From NCBI GenBank assembly GCA_009731375.1, contig BJOX01000115.1, positions 882,206 to 946,205 on the forward strand: a DNA stretch of 64,000 nucleotides, written 5' to 3'. Positions 34,932 through 44,655 of the stretch are shown in pieces (the first letter of the stretch is position 1; every line of letters begins with the position of its first letter). The DNA is from Paulinella micropora. Lineage: Eukaryota; Cercozoa; Imbricatea; Euglyphida. A program made the position numbers and the translations under genes. Under the pieces are notes generated by a model. The model had not been told where the DNA came from and searched no databases. It saw nothing but the letters and a program-made list of their open reading frames with translations.

Positions 34932-35787
34932 ATGTGCGAGCACGAATTCGTCTTCAACCGGGAAACGAGCGGGACCTTTTGCAAGACATGCGGTCTAGTG
35001 GGGAGAGAGCACTCGCTGTACGGGTCGAACCAGTACCTAGTGAATGGCAGCATGCGGGGGGGACGAGGGCGAGATGACGGAGCAGCCGAGGCGCCCGCAA
35101 GGTTACACCCGATTATCGAGGTTCCGCGAGATTACGAGGCAGGTGTTTGGGTTGAGGGGGATTCATCAGAAGCCGCTAGTCAGCCAGGCCTTGCTGCAGC
35201 TGGCGAGAGATCTCTGCAACAAGTGGAGGGTGAATGGTACGGAGATTACCCCGTCGAAGTTGATCTACGTGTTCAAGAAGAGCCGCCTCGGCCCGCTCTC
35301 GCTGGACCGGGCGGCCTGCCTCGCTTATCGTCTCGGCGGCTCAAAGGACAGGCTGACGAGCGGGGCCGAGCCCACCCGCGAAGTGCTCAAAGAGCTCGAA
35401 GCACTGTTTCACCAGGTGGACGGGGCGTGGCCGGTGGTGCGGGAGCTGCTCAAGGCCCGGCACGGCTGGCATCGCGCCTGCTTTATCAATTATTCTTCAC
35501 TACTCCGAGCACTGCTAGAGCTCATGGAACAGCCCGCGCTCGCCGCGCGCGTGCCGCCGCTCAAGCAGAGCGAAAGCAAGCACAGACAGACGGCGATCTG
35601 GGCCACCATCTGCCAGACACTGGGCTGGACTTTTTTACCAATCACCGGCAACCTGCTGACCCCGCCCGACGGCAACGCCAGGCCGAGAGAGAGCCACCTG
35701 CTCTGCTCCAAGCCGCTCCGCAAAAAACGGAAGAAGGCTCGTCGCGCGATTGCTGTACGTGCTGGATTTAAATTCTCGCAATTCTAA
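34932..35787 (+). CDS. VLTF3: VLTF3 late transcription factor, frameshift at G7 run
   Basis: The N-terminal frame starts at ATG 34,932 with a zinc ribbon (MCEHEF, then TFCKTCGLV). The rest lies in the +1 frame from about 35,044 and matches the conserved VLTF3 core: YTRLSRFREI, a helix ending LIYVFKKSRLGPLSLD, HRACFINYSSLLRALLELM, and PPLKQSESKHRQTAIWATIC followed by LGW. The two frames meet at a run of seven Gs (35,056-35,062), so one indel there would join them. It could be sequencing error, mutation or slippage. The tail is strongly basic (KPLRKKRKKARR). VLTF3 directs late, mainly structural, gene transcription in poxviruses and NCLDVs. Confidence 0.8.
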
Positions 35788-35827
35788 TCGATTAAAAAAA
35801 AGAGGAGCCCGTCATAACTGCCAGAAA

Positions 35828-37993
35828 ATGATGGACACGTTACATGCCACGGAACGGAAAGAGATCCCGAAGCCGGAAGTCAAAGTAGCGCCGGGCCACG
35901 GCGAGCTCGCCGCCTGGGGCAAGAAGGCCGGGGTGCCCTTAGCCCAAGGGCTGCCGGCCGTCAAGTTTACTACCGCGGTCTGGCGCAAGTACCGGGCATC
36001 GTTTGTGGCGGGCCTCGACAAGCTCGTGAAGCTCTCGGCCAAGCAGTACCAGGCGCTGCTGGGCAGGGTCCGCCTGTCTGCGCTCGGCCTGGACGCCTCG
36101 CGCTTCGAGCGCTCGGCCGAGCTGGAGGCCGTGATTGCTTTTTGGACGGAGCACTGGGGCGACTACTTCATTTTCCCCAAGAACAACAAGATGCGCGTGG
36201 GCGATTTCCTCCGGAAGACCCACGCCGACCTGCAGGGCACCTTCTTCACTTCGAACAAGGGAGGGCTGGCGGCCTTCAAGGTGAGCGACGACCTCCGCCG
36301 GCTGCCCGCCGGCAACGACTGGGAGGGCGGCGAGCTGACGTTCAGGCAGGCCCTCTACGGCCCGCACGAGGGCTCGGTCGAAGGCTGCGACGGCAACACC
36401 AAACCGCTCCGCGACTGCCTGCTCGCGCACTGCAAGATGTTCTTGCGCTATCCCAACGACATTTTCGACTACGCGAAAGTGCTCAACGACCTCGTGGATG
36501 CCGTTTGTCCCGGCGCCAAGACCAGGCACGACAGCTACACCGAGTTCCGGAACTGGCTGTTCGGCGGCGAGGACGCCAAGGGCAACCTGCAGACTCCGTT
36601 CGGGCTGGAGGTCGCGCGCTTCTTGCTGCAGAACGGGCTGTTCAGCGACCCGAACATGAGCTCTGGCACCGCGAAAAGAAAACCGAGAAGATGGAGCACC
36701 AGCACGCCATCCACGAGGACACGTGGCTCGCGTGGCTGGACTCGCTGTACCAGGCCCTGCTGGCGGAGAGCGCGGGCGTGCACCAGCCACCCGACTCGCC
36801 CTTTTTGCCTACCGTCGACAGGCCCTTGTGGGGGCTGGAGGCGGTTTTTCTGATGGCCGCGCTGGGCATGCGGGGGATAGAAGTGGTCAAGTTCTCTGAC
36901 TTGGGCGCGCTGGACGAAAAGCAGCAACAGGACAGGGTCTTCTCCAGCATCGCGCTCAGCCGCCACGTCTCGCAGATCGGCCAAGCCAAGAAGGGCTGGC
37001 TGACCTACGACCCGCCGGAAGACGACGGCGGCGAGTGGACGCTGGCGGCCGTGCCGAAGCCCATCGGCCTGCTGACCGCCGACACCAACGGCATCCTGCA
37101 GATCTTTGGGCACATGCGCAAGCTGATTGACACCCACCTCGAGTACCGCGCACGGCACTCGGGCGGCCAGAAGCTTAAGCAGGCCGACCGCCCGCCGTCC
37201 GACTACACTTCGACCGCCGACCTGCCGCCGCCGCAACCGCAGCAACCGCCCAAGCAGAAAAAGCAAAAGACGGCCGCCGTCTCTGCCTGGGCCAAGCGAG
37301 TTCTGGACCGGCCCGACGGCACGAGCGCCATTGCCGCGCTAGGCAACGCCGAGGCCATGACCGTGCTGAACGGCGCGGGGCTGGAAAAATGCTTCGACTA
37401 CCTCATGGAACACTACTCTAAATTTACGAGCAAGAAGGACAAGCCATTGGGCAACAAGCACATGCTGCGAGCCCTGTACGGTGAAGTGGCCTACGCGCTG
37501 TACAGCGAGGGCTCCCTGGTCTCTAGGCCACTGTTCTTGTCTCGAGTGCTGGCGCACGCGAACCAGGACCTGAACTCACAGCTTTTCTACCAGCAGGTCT
37601 TCCTCGTTAGGCGGGAAACCCCGCTGCTCGACACCGTGACGGACGTGAACGTCAAGAAACTGATCCAGGACCTGATGCTGCAGTCGAACCAGCTGGCGGC
37701 CCAGTACCGGGAGGCACTGGGCGCTGTGCCACGGCCCGCGGCGCCACCGCCACCGGCCGGCCGGGCAGCACGAGACCAAGCACGAGGCCCTCAAGCGCCG
37801 GGCCCTGGCCTTTTTCAACTTGCACAAGGCAGAGAACCTGGCCAAGCTCAGGGACCCGGCGTTCTGGCGCGGGCCGCACCAGCACACTTTTCCGGTCGCC
37901 CCGGCCACCCGGTTCGCCGGCCTGGTCAGCGACCTACTGGACAGGTCGGTGCCACCGGAACAATTGAGCACAATGTTTGCCGAGCTGATTTAA
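35828..37993 (+). CDS. Tyrosine recombinase / telomere-resolvase-like protein, two frameshifts
   Basis: It starts at ATG 35,828 (a second ATG follows at 35,831) and ends at TAA 37,991. The frame moves by one near 36,655-36,682 (A-rich) and back near 37,740-37,765, so both ends share one frame and only the middle is displaced. The middle contains a tyrosine-recombinase core: ALGMRGIEVVKFSDL (catalytic Arg, codon 36,871), GNKHMLRALYG (His-x-x-Arg, 37,459-37,470), and VLAHANQDLNSQLFYQQV with His 37,555 and candidate nucleophile Tyr 37,588. At about 720 codons it is far longer than a simple integrase. The length and the linear ITR genome make a hairpin-telomere resolvase possible, while integration/excision is the alternative. 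A lysine-rich, proline-rich insert splits the core. Confidence 0.62.
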
Positions 37994-38013
37994 ATCGGAT
38001 GGTCCCGGCGCTT

Positions 38014-38031
38014 TTTCTAGAAAACCGTTAC
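38014..38031 (+). promoter_or_regulatory. TTTCTAGAAAACCGTTAC motif
   Basis: One of three near-identical copies in the element. It lies 85 bp upstream of the gene at 38,116. TTCTAGAA also fits a heat-shock-factor dyad. Confidence 0.5.
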
Positions 38032-38115
38032 TCTATATGGCGACCGTTACTTTTTACTCATCGTGACCAGCTCACAATTCGTCCCGGAGCCAAGACAACA
38101 AGTCCAAAAAGAGAA

Positions 38116-38703
38116 ATGACGACCGTCAGAACTACACAATGGGGTGAGGTGTCACTGGTTGACGCCCTCCACCAGAAATATCCTACGTGGGACCGCAACC
38201 GCTGCGCCGCCCGGGTAAAACGGCATTTACAGCTCCACCCGTACAAACTAGAAAACATGAAGCGCCACGTCTTCAAGAACCGCGGAGGGCGCAAGGACGG
38301 GACATGGGTCGCGAACCCGGCCACGGCGGCGGAGATCGTCGAGTCAATAGTGCACGATTTTGGCCGCAAAACACGGTCAGCCCCTGGGACAGTCCTCCGG
38401 CCGCGAAATCAGCCCCTTGTAGAAGTCATCCCCGCTCTCACGCGCAATGGCGAGTGCATCGTCGACGCTACGACAACCTTGGCTGAGCTGGGACCAGACA
38501 CAGCAGAAACCCTCCTCCCGGCTGCGAACGAGGCACAGACTACAGTTGCGGTCCTGGCCGAAATTGAGGCATGGGGACCTCCCTTGTCGCCCCTGCCCGA
38601 ATACGAGTTCTGCGGGAGCAAAGAAGAGCCACTTACAGATCAAGGACAGCATGGCGACGAGTTCGTTGACTTGTCCGAAGGTTACGTACACAAGTTTTTT
38701 TAA
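38116..38703 (+). CDS. Unknown viral protein, 195 residues
   Basis: It starts at ATG 38,116; an upstream in-frame extension has no ATG near a sensible spacing. The N-terminal half (SLVDALHQKYPTWDRNRC, then HVFKNRGGRKDGTWVANP) is basic and looks compact, with a possible DNA-binding or helix-turn-helix character. The C-terminal half is acidic. It is tail-to-tail with the F-box-like gene, the stops being 1 nt apart. I do not recognise the family. Confidence 0.6.
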   Translation: MTTVRTTQWGEVSLVDALHQKYPTWDRNRCAARVKRHLQLHPYKLENMKRHVFKNRGGRKDGTWVANPATAAEIVESIVHDFGRKTRSAPGTVLRPRNQPLVEVIPALTRNGECIVDATTTLAELGPDTAETLLPAANEAQTTVAVLAEIEAWGPPLSPLPEYEFCGSKEEPLTDQGQHGDEFVDLSEGYVHKFF

Positions 38704-38704
38704 A

Positions 38705-39295
38705 TTAGTCGTGCGTTGTATAATAAAGATTAGCATTGAAACGAGGCAGAAAGCGCAGGCCGGTCTCGAACGCCCCGGCCTGCCACAGGAAACGCTGCCA
38801 CTTGTTAGGCTGGACTACCTCCCACCCGCTGCGCCGGTAGGCCTCTAGAAAATGATAGACAGGCGTGTAGGCCAGCACGACTACCTGCTCGCGCCTGTTC
38901 CGTCTGGTAGGGTAAGAAGTCCGGCCCAGGGCCCTGACGGCCTCTATGAGCGTCACCAGTTCGTGGCGGTGCTTGGCACAAAAGTGCTCGGCGCACAAGT
39001 TCTGCGAGTAAATCGGTGACAGGCACTCGAAGCAGATCTTGTCTGCCTTCTTTTCGACTCGCGCCAGCAACATGTTGATGTTCTTGATCTTGAACGTAAA
39101 CGTGGCGTTCAGCAGGTGGCGCAGGCCCTCGAACTCTGTGCTTGCTTTAGCCGTGGCCTTGCGCCGCTTCCGTGGCCTGGGGCGGATGAAGCAGTTCGTG
39201 TGGCTCCGGAGGTAGACCACCGTGCGCGCCAGTTCGCCCGGGCCGAGCCATGACAGGACTTCCGTCAGCAAGTCGCTGGGCAGACGCGCTATCAT
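38705..39295 (-). CDS. F-box-like protein with Cys/His cluster
   Basis: A 196-residue product from ATG 39,295. It opens with MIARLPSDLLTEVLSWLGPG, a good F-box-type helix (LP..LL.EVLSWL). A basic RPRPRKRRKATAK stretch follows, then a likely zinc cluster (ICFECLSPIYSQNLCAEHFC, AKHRHE). F-box proteins bridge Skp1-cullin ubiquitin ligases to substrates, and many large DNA viruses encode such adaptors to redirect host proteolysis. That role here is inference from the N-terminal helix only. The gene is intact. Confidence 0.55.
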   Translation of the reverse strand: MIARLPSDLLTEVLSWLGPGELARTVVYLRSHTNCFIRPRPRKRRKATAKASTEFEGLRHLLNATFTFKIKNINMLLARVEKKADKICFECLSPIYSQNLCAEHFCAKHRHELVTLIEAVRALGRTSYPTRRNRREQVVVLAYTPVYHFLEAYRRSGWEVVQPNKWQRFLWQAGAFETGLRFLPRFNANLYYTTHD

Positions 39296-39348
39296 TTTTT
39301 ATTGGCTAGCTTATAACTATACCAGGCAACAAGAATAAAAAAAGGGTG

Positions 39349-40713
39349 CTACATCCGGGCTAACAGCCTCTGGCCCTCCGGCCCGCCCGGGCCCAGGCCT
39401 AGGCGTCTCGGAGGCGGCGGCGGCAGGCCCAGCGCCGGCCGCTGGTCGACGCGCCTCACCATGCTGGGCGTGCGGTACGGGTGCATGCGGTGGTTCGGAT
39501 CGTTGGCGTAGACGTAGCCGTACACCGGCGGCCGCGGCGGCGGCGCCTGTTGCTCGCGCCAGCGCGCCTCGGCGGCGGCCTCCGCGTCCTGGCCAAAAGC
39601 CACCATCTCCCGCAGCTTTTGCTTGTCCTTCTGGGCCAGGCTCTTGCCCTTGCGCAGGCGGCTCTTGGCCGCGTCGGCGTAGTGCATCATTTTCTGCAGG
39701 GCCGCGTGGTCTCCGCGCGACAGGTTCAGGTTCTTGGGTACCCAGCTCGGCGCGCGCCACGCGAGCTGGGCCAAGCGCAGTTCTTTCGTGAGCTCGTCCT
39801 TGCTCGGTTCCTTGGGCTTGTCGGGGCCCTTGAGCATGACCTCCCCGTCCGGGAGAGTGGCAGGGGCCAGCCACGACATGTAGTTGTGTTCGAGCTTGTC
39901 TACTCGTTCGCTGTAGACCACGCACGCGTGCTTGGTGCCTGTCACTTCTGGGTCCGTGGCTTGGGCCAAGTGCCGGAAAAACGACTTCTTGTCCATCATC
40001 TGCCCGTAGTTCTCCCATAACGAATTCAGCGTCTTGTGGTTCTTGCTCAGGAACATGATCGTGTAGGACGTCTGTTCGCGCATAATTGGAGAAACGCTCT
40101 GGCGGCCGGTCAGGTACTGGACGGCCACGAAACTTGAGATGTTGTAGTGCCTGTAGGTCCCAATGAAGTTGCTCATCCAGCCGTCCTGCGTGTTCAAAAT
40201 GCCCACCAGGTCGTCAAAGACCAAGAAGCTCGGTTCGAGGTAGCCTTGCTGTTGGTAGCGCCGTTTCAAGTTGTCCACGTACTGCACCAGCACGTCCTTG
40301 TTGAAGCCTTCGTACACCCGCACGTGCTGCTCCGACGCCCAGTGGAAGCGATAGGAGTGTTTGAACTTGGTGCGAACCATCACGAGCCCGAACTGGAACG
40401 CCCCCTTTTTGCGGAGGCACATCGAGTACAATAACCAGCGCAGGAAGTGCGTTTTCCCTCTCTCGCTCTTACCGACCAGCACGAAAAGCTGGCCGGCCGT
40501 CGGGTCCTTGGGGTAGAAGTACTCGACGTTGCGCGAGAGCTGTTCCGGGTCCTCTGGCAGTTCTTCCTCCTTCTCCTCCTTCTTCTTCTTCTTCTTAGAC
40601 TTCTTCTCCTTCTGTTTCTGGATGTACTCATCTATACGTTCCTCGATCGGCTGTTCTTCTTCTACGTCGTTTGGTGCCGGCAGGGCGCCCACCGGGCCGG
40701 CATTGTCGTCCAT
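39349..40713 (-). CDS. Genome-packaging ATPase (A32 / FtsK-HerA type)
   Basis: A 454-residue product from ATG 40,713. Residues 35-55 are an extreme Lys/Glu tract. The P-loop is GKSERGKT at 81-88 and Walker B is SFLVFDDLV with Asp167-Asp168. A sensor-like region YRHYNISSFVAVQYLTGRQ, then REQTSYTIMFLSKN, matches A32-family packaging ATPases, which pump DNA into icosahedral capsids. The proline- and arginine-rich C-terminal 80 residues (QQAPPPRPPVYGYVY onward) may contact DNA or the portal vertex. It is a hallmark virion gene of PLVs and NCLDVs, and is intact. Confidence 0.92.
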   Translation of the reverse strand: MDDNAGPVGALPAPNDVEEEQPIEERIDEYIQKQKEKKSKKKKKKEEKEEELPEDPEQLSRNVEYFYPKDPTAGQLFVLVGKSERGKTHFLRWLLYSMCLRKKGAFQFGLVMVRTKFKHSYRFHWASEQHVRVYEGFNKDVLVQYVDNLKRRYQQQGYLEPSFLVFDDLVGILNTQDGWMSNFIGTYRHYNISSFVAVQYLTGRQSVSPIMREQTSYTIMFLSKNHKTLNSLWENYGQMMDKKSFFRHLAQATDPEVTGTKHACVVYSERVDKLEHNYMSWLAPATLPDGEVMLKGPDKPKEPSKDELTKELRLAQLAWRAPSWVPKNLNLSRGDHAALQKMMHYADAAKSRLRKGKSLAQKDKQKLREMVAFGQDAEAAAEARWREQQAPPPRPPVYGYVYANDPNHRMHPYRTPSMVRRVDQRPALGLPPPPPRRLGLGPGGPEGQRLLARM

Positions 40714-40792
40714 GGCCCCTTTTTAGATGTCGTTGAGCGGCAATTAATTTTTTTTTATTGTCTGGTGCTAGTTTTGTACAAAAGAAAGGGGG

Positions 40793-41467
40793 ATGCCTCC
40801 CTCTTTCTACACCACGGCGCCATGGATGCGCCGGGAAGACAAGGAGAGCCTGTCGCGCAAGCTGACAAAAACACGCAAGCCGTCCTGGGTCGACAACAAG
40901 CCTGTTGTCCGCGGCAAACAAACAGGGCCCACGGGCTATGCGGGCCAGACCGACAAACAAAGGGCCCAGAAGACCCGCGACATCATGAAGTGGGTAAACC
41001 CCGAATTGCACCAAGCGCTGGGCATCCTGGAACCGCCCTCCCCACCACCGTCGCGCCCCGCCTCGCCGCCACCACCGCGCTCGCGTTCCGCCTCGGTGTC
41101 GCCACCGCCCTCGCGCTCACATTCGCCGTCACCACCGCCACGCTCGCGCTCGCCTTCACCCTCGCCGCCACCATCGCGCTCGCGTTCCGCTTCGCCACCA
41201 CACTCTCGCCGCGCCTCGAAGTCGGGCAGCGAGGACGAAGGCGATGGCAACGAGGACAGAAGGGGCGACGGCGGCGGTGAGATCAAGTGGGACGAAGGCG
41301 GTGAAGGTGGCGAGGTCAACGAGGACGGCCCTCCCGCACGCGCCGGCAGCCCGGAGCCAGACGAGCAACCACTCGACGGGCGGCCCGCGTCGCCCCAGCC
41401 AGGAGGGGGCCGGCGCGACAGACCAGAGGAGCCCCGTATTGTGACAAGACTCAGCGAAAGTCGATGA
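40793..41467 (+). CDS. RS-repeat, intrinsically disordered protein
   Basis: A 224-residue product from ATG 40,793. The N-terminal 80 residues are basic. Residues about 80-145 are an SR/SP-rich domain (repeats of SRSHSPSPPPRSRS type), followed by an acidic Gly/Glu/Asp stretch. This composition resembles eukaryotic RS domains, which are phosphorylated and bind RNA or condense nucleic acid. A core/DNA-condensing role or mimicry of splicing factors are both possible. Its stop (41,465-41,467) is 1 nt before the next ATG, so the two genes are probably cotranscribed. Confidence 0.7.
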   Translation: MPPSFYTTAPWMRREDKESLSRKLTKTRKPSWVDNKPVVRGKQTGPTGYAGQTDKQRAQKTRDIMKWVNPELHQALGILEPPSPPPSRPASPPPPRSRSASVSPPPSRSHSPSPPPRSRSPSPSPPPSRSRSASPPHSRRASKSGSEDEGDGNEDRRGDGGGEIKWDEGGEGGEVNEDGPPARAGSPEPDEQPLDGRPASPQPGGGRRDRPEEPRIVTRLSESR

Positions 41468-41468
41468 A

Positions 41469-44400
41469 ATGAAAACACTGCTATTGGCGAAGGACCAGGA
41501 AATTGCCTATCTGGAGGAGCGGGCCAAAGCCGACGTGCAACCGCTCGGCCAGGAAGATCCACATGGCTTGCAGGGGCAGATAGGCGCTCTGAAGCGCAGA
41601 CTCGGTATGCAGGTCCAGACAATCAATGCCCAGGATAAAACGATAGAAATTATGACTGGAACAATCGACGACGCACACAGACGGTTACAGACAATGAGCA
41701 GTGAATGGGAAGCGTCCTCTAAACTCGAGGGAAATGAGATCAAGCGCATGACCGCGTTGTTAAATGACGCCCAGGCAGGTGACCAGGCGCGCAAGCAGGC
41801 CGAGGCGGACCTTGCTAAGCTGAAACAGGCCCACGCGGCCCGGGCCCAGGAGCTAGCGGCCGCCAAGAAGGACGCTGACAACCTCGACAAGCAACTGCGC
41901 CAAGCACAAGCAGAGAGAGCCGATGAACAGGCGCGCGCCGACGATCTGTCCAAACAAATGGAACAGGCAGCACAAGATAACGAAAAGCTGGAGCAGGCCA
42001 ACCGCGCGCTGAAGGAAAAACAGAAGAAACTAGCGGACCAACAGAGAAAACAGTTTGCTGCTAGCAGCCAGGGCGCCCAAGACCTGGTCGACGAGCTCGA
42101 GGCGTCCCAGCGGGAGGTCGACGAACTGAACAGTAAACTAGCCAGAGAAGCCAAGGAACGCAAACGAGCCGAGAAGGAAAACGAGCGGCTGGCCAAGCTG
42201 GCATCAGACCTGCGTGAATCGCTCGACAAAAAGGACGGCGAGGCCCGGGGAGTGGTCGACGCGGGCCGGCACGTCGACGCGTACACCCGCCAGGTAGATG
42301 CCGAACACGAGGCAACGAAACAACTGCTGGCAAAGGAGATCCAGGACCTCAAGGCGGCGGGCAGGGGGGTCTCGGACGAAAACGAGCGCCACAAGAACAA
42401 GATCGCCATCCTAGAGCTGGAGCTACAACGGGCCCAGGCACAGATACAAAGGGACGAACAAGACAAGCGGCTCACCCAGACCTTGAACAAGCAGTTTGAA
42501 CAGGCAGAGGCCCGCGCCGAGGCCAAGTACCACCAGGCGGTCAGAGAAGCCCTGGAGGCCAAGGCCCGGGCGGATGAAGCACAGCAGACAGCTGCCCGAG
42601 CGGCACTGGAAGCCCAACAGGCCAAGGGCCAGAACACAGCGCTAATGGAAAAGGCACAGGAAGCTAAGGAGGAAGCCAGACTCGCGAACGAGAAGGCAGC
42701 CGACGCAGAACAGGCACGCGAAGAGGCACAGCAGCGCGCGGCCGCGGTAGTGCAGGCGTCCGCGGGGCTGGCGGCAGAACTCAGGGACAAGAACGCTGCC
42801 ACGCTCGGGTACAGCGAAGAGAAGATGGAGCTGGAAGACAGAGCAGAGGAGGCGGAACAAACGGCCGAGCTCTACCGGCAGCAAGCGGCCGAGACATCGC
42901 GCAATGCAGCGGATGCCAGCAGGCAAGTGTTTGAGACAAACCAGAAGCTGCAAGAGATCAACGAGCGGGCCGCCGCGCTGGATAAGCAGCTACAGGAAGC
43001 ACAAAAAGCTTACCAGGGTCTGCAGTCGGACAAGGCGGGCGTAGAGGCCTTACAGAAAAAGGCGGAGGCCCTGGCCGGCGAGTACCTCGACCAGATTACG
43101 CTCAAGGACAGCGAGATCGAGCAGCTACAGGCAGAACTCAAGGAGAGCAACGAGCGTCTACAGACGTCAGAAGGCAACACCGAGGCGGAGAAAGCCAAGA
43201 ACGCCAGACTGGCACAAGAACTGCAAGAAGCCCATCAACACAACCAGGAGCTCCAGGCGCGGGCCAGAGAATACAGGCGCAACCGCCAGCTGCTGCTACA
43301 GGACCTGCGCCACAAGGCAGCGGAGATCAAGCAACTGCAGACCGACTCCAAGCAACAAGCGAGGCTCGCACGCGAGCAGAGGGCGCTGGCAGACGCGGCC
43401 CTGGAGCAAGTGGCGTCGCTCGGCGCAGAGGCCCAGCGAGCTAAAAAAGCGAGCGAGGAGGCCCGCCACCGGCTGACGACAGAAAACAAACAGGCCGTAC
43501 AAGCACTGGAAGAGGCGCTAGCGCGCGGCCTCTTGCAGCAAGACCTGGAGGCCGCCAACAAGGGGGGAGAAGCACTGCAACGGCACGTGGACAGCCTGGC
43601 ACGCGAGACCTCGCAGCAAGAGAGCTCGCTGGCTGAAGCGAGCGAGGCCTACAACAAGCTAACCAAACGAGTCGAGCAGCTCCGAGGAAAACTGAAAATA
43701 AACACGGATACGATCGCGGAAGCGGACGAGGCCGTGATGCAAATGGGCCGCGAGAGCGAAAAACAGAGCAAGGAAATCCTCAAACTCAGGAAAGAACTCA
43801 AGGGCGCGAAGGACGCCCTGGCTAGAGCACGGGAGGGCAGAAGGCAGAGAGAAGCTGCGGCCAGGGTCGAGGAGGCGGAACGCCTGCTCAAAGAGCGCCA
43901 GGCCAGCGAGGGCAAGCTTCGCCAGCTTACCGAGAGGCTCCAAGAGTCAGAGGAACAGAAGGCCGCCCTCGAGAAAAAACATGCTGACTACAAGGAAAGG
44001 GCCAACGCGCTGCTCCAAAAGGACAGAAAGAAGACCGCAGACGGCGTCCAGCAAAAGCTCCTTGACCAGCTCAAGCGGTACCAGGAACAAATCAAGAAGT
44101 ACAAGGAGTCCCAGGAAGTCTCGGGCGCCAGCGAGCTCGCACGACAGGCCACTGCTGCGCAGCAGAAAGTCACCGAGCTCAAGGAAGCGGCAGTAGAGGC
44201 CGTGGCGCCCGCCCTGCCGCCCGCAGAAAAGAAGCGGCTGGTGCACACGGCCAGCGCAGAGGAGTTCAGCGCGTTCGTCAAGAGGTCGGGCATGGTGGAT
44301 TTCATGAAGAATACGCTCGAGCGCGAGAAGGGCAGTTTCCCGCAGGGGAGCGGCATGGACAAGGCCTGGGAGTGGGCGCAGAGCCAAGTTGTGCCACTGT

Positions 44401-44645
44401 TCACTCAGCGGCCTGACGTGGGACAGGCGGTGGGCGAAGGCCTCGTGACGCAGCCCAGCATCGTCAGCGGCTTCAAGGCCTTGTTCCGGGGCCTGTTTGC
44501 CAAGGGCTGGCTCCAGTCCCGGGGTCTCGCGGTCGGCGCCGCCACGGGCGCACCCGTGCGAATGGCTGCCGGTGTCGGCGGGCCGGTGCGTCGTCCGGGC
44601 AACGGAGGAGTGGAGGGGGGGGTTGTAGAATTAAATGTTATGTAA
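41469..44645 (+). CDS. Giant coiled-coil protein, 1,058 residues
   Basis: It starts at ATG 41,469. Residues about 1-930 are almost uninterrupted heptad-like Ala/Glu/Lys/Gln sequence (for example LKQAHAARAQELAAAKKDAD), with few prolines or glycines. The C-terminal 130 residues are different: a globular FSAFVKRSGMVDFMKNTLER region, then LFRGLFAKGWLQSRGLAVGA and a Gly/Val tail. A single extended coil could exceed 100 nm, so it is more likely folded, oligomeric or scaffold-like. Position between the ATPase and MCP suggests a virion or assembly role. It resembles myosin-tail or tape-measure proteins only in composition. Confidence 0.85.
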   Translation: MKTLLLAKDQEIAYLEERAKADVQPLGQEDPHGLQGQIGALKRRLGMQVQTINAQDKTIEIMTGTIDDAHRRLQTMSSEWEASSKLEGNEIKRMTALLNDAQAGDQARKQAEADLAKLKQAHAARAQELAAAKKDADNLDKQLRQAQAERADEQARADDLSKQMEQAAQDNEKLEQANRALKEKQKKLADQQRKQFAASSQGAQDLVDELEASQREVDELNSKLAREAKERKRAEKENERLAKLASDLRESLDKKDGEARGVVDAGRHVDAYTRQVDAEHEATKQLLAKEIQDLKAAGRGVSDENERHKNKIAILELELQRAQAQIQRDEQDKRLTQTLNKQFEQAEARAEAKYHQAVREALEAKARADEAQQTAARAALEAQQAKGQNTALMEKAQEAKEEARLANEKAADAEQAREEAQQRAAAVVQASAGLAAELRDKNAATLGYSEEKMELEDRAEEAEQTAELYRQQAAETSRNAADASRQVFETNQKLQEINERAAALDKQLQEAQKAYQGLQSDKAGVEALQKKAEALAGEYLDQITLKDSEIEQLQAELKESNERLQTSEGNTEAEKAKNARLAQELQEAHQHNQELQARAREYRRNRQLLLQDLRHKAAEIKQLQTDSKQQARLAREQRALADAALEQVASLGAEAQRAKKASEEARHRLTTENKQAVQALEEALARGLLQQDLEAANKGGEALQRHVDSLARETSQQESSLAEASEAYNKLTKRVEQLRGKLKINTDTIAEADEAVMQMGRESEKQSKEILKLRKELKGAKDALARAREGRRQREAAARVEEAERLLKERQASEGKLRQLTERLQESEEQKAALEKKHADYKERANALLQKDRKKTADGVQQKLLDQLKRYQEQIKKYKESQEVSGASELARQATAAQQKVTELKEAAVEAVAPALPPAEKKRLVHTASAEEFSAFVKRSGMVDFMKNTLEREKGSFPQGSGMDKAWEWAQSQVVPLFTQRPDVGQAVGEGLVTQPSIVSGFKALFRGLFAKGWLQSRGLAVGAATGAPVRMAAGVGGPVRRPGNGGVEGGVVELNVM

Positions 44646-44655
44646 TGTGTTCATG

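Noticed and set aside
34809-35771. A continuous 320-codon frame over the VLTF3 locus
   Set aside because: Only its first part (zinc ribbon) is convincing. After 35,060 the conserved VLTF3 core lies in another frame.
36142-38703. A single 853-codon protein spanning recombinase and downstream gene
   Set aside because: It begins out of frame with the recombinase N-terminus, loses sense after 37,750 and then enters a separate gene with its own ATG at 38,116.
41469-44645. Antisense frames opposite the coiled-coil gene (up to 431 codons, Ser/Cys/Ala-rich)
   Set aside because: They are the expected shadow of GC-rich, Glu/Ala/Lys-biased coding DNA.
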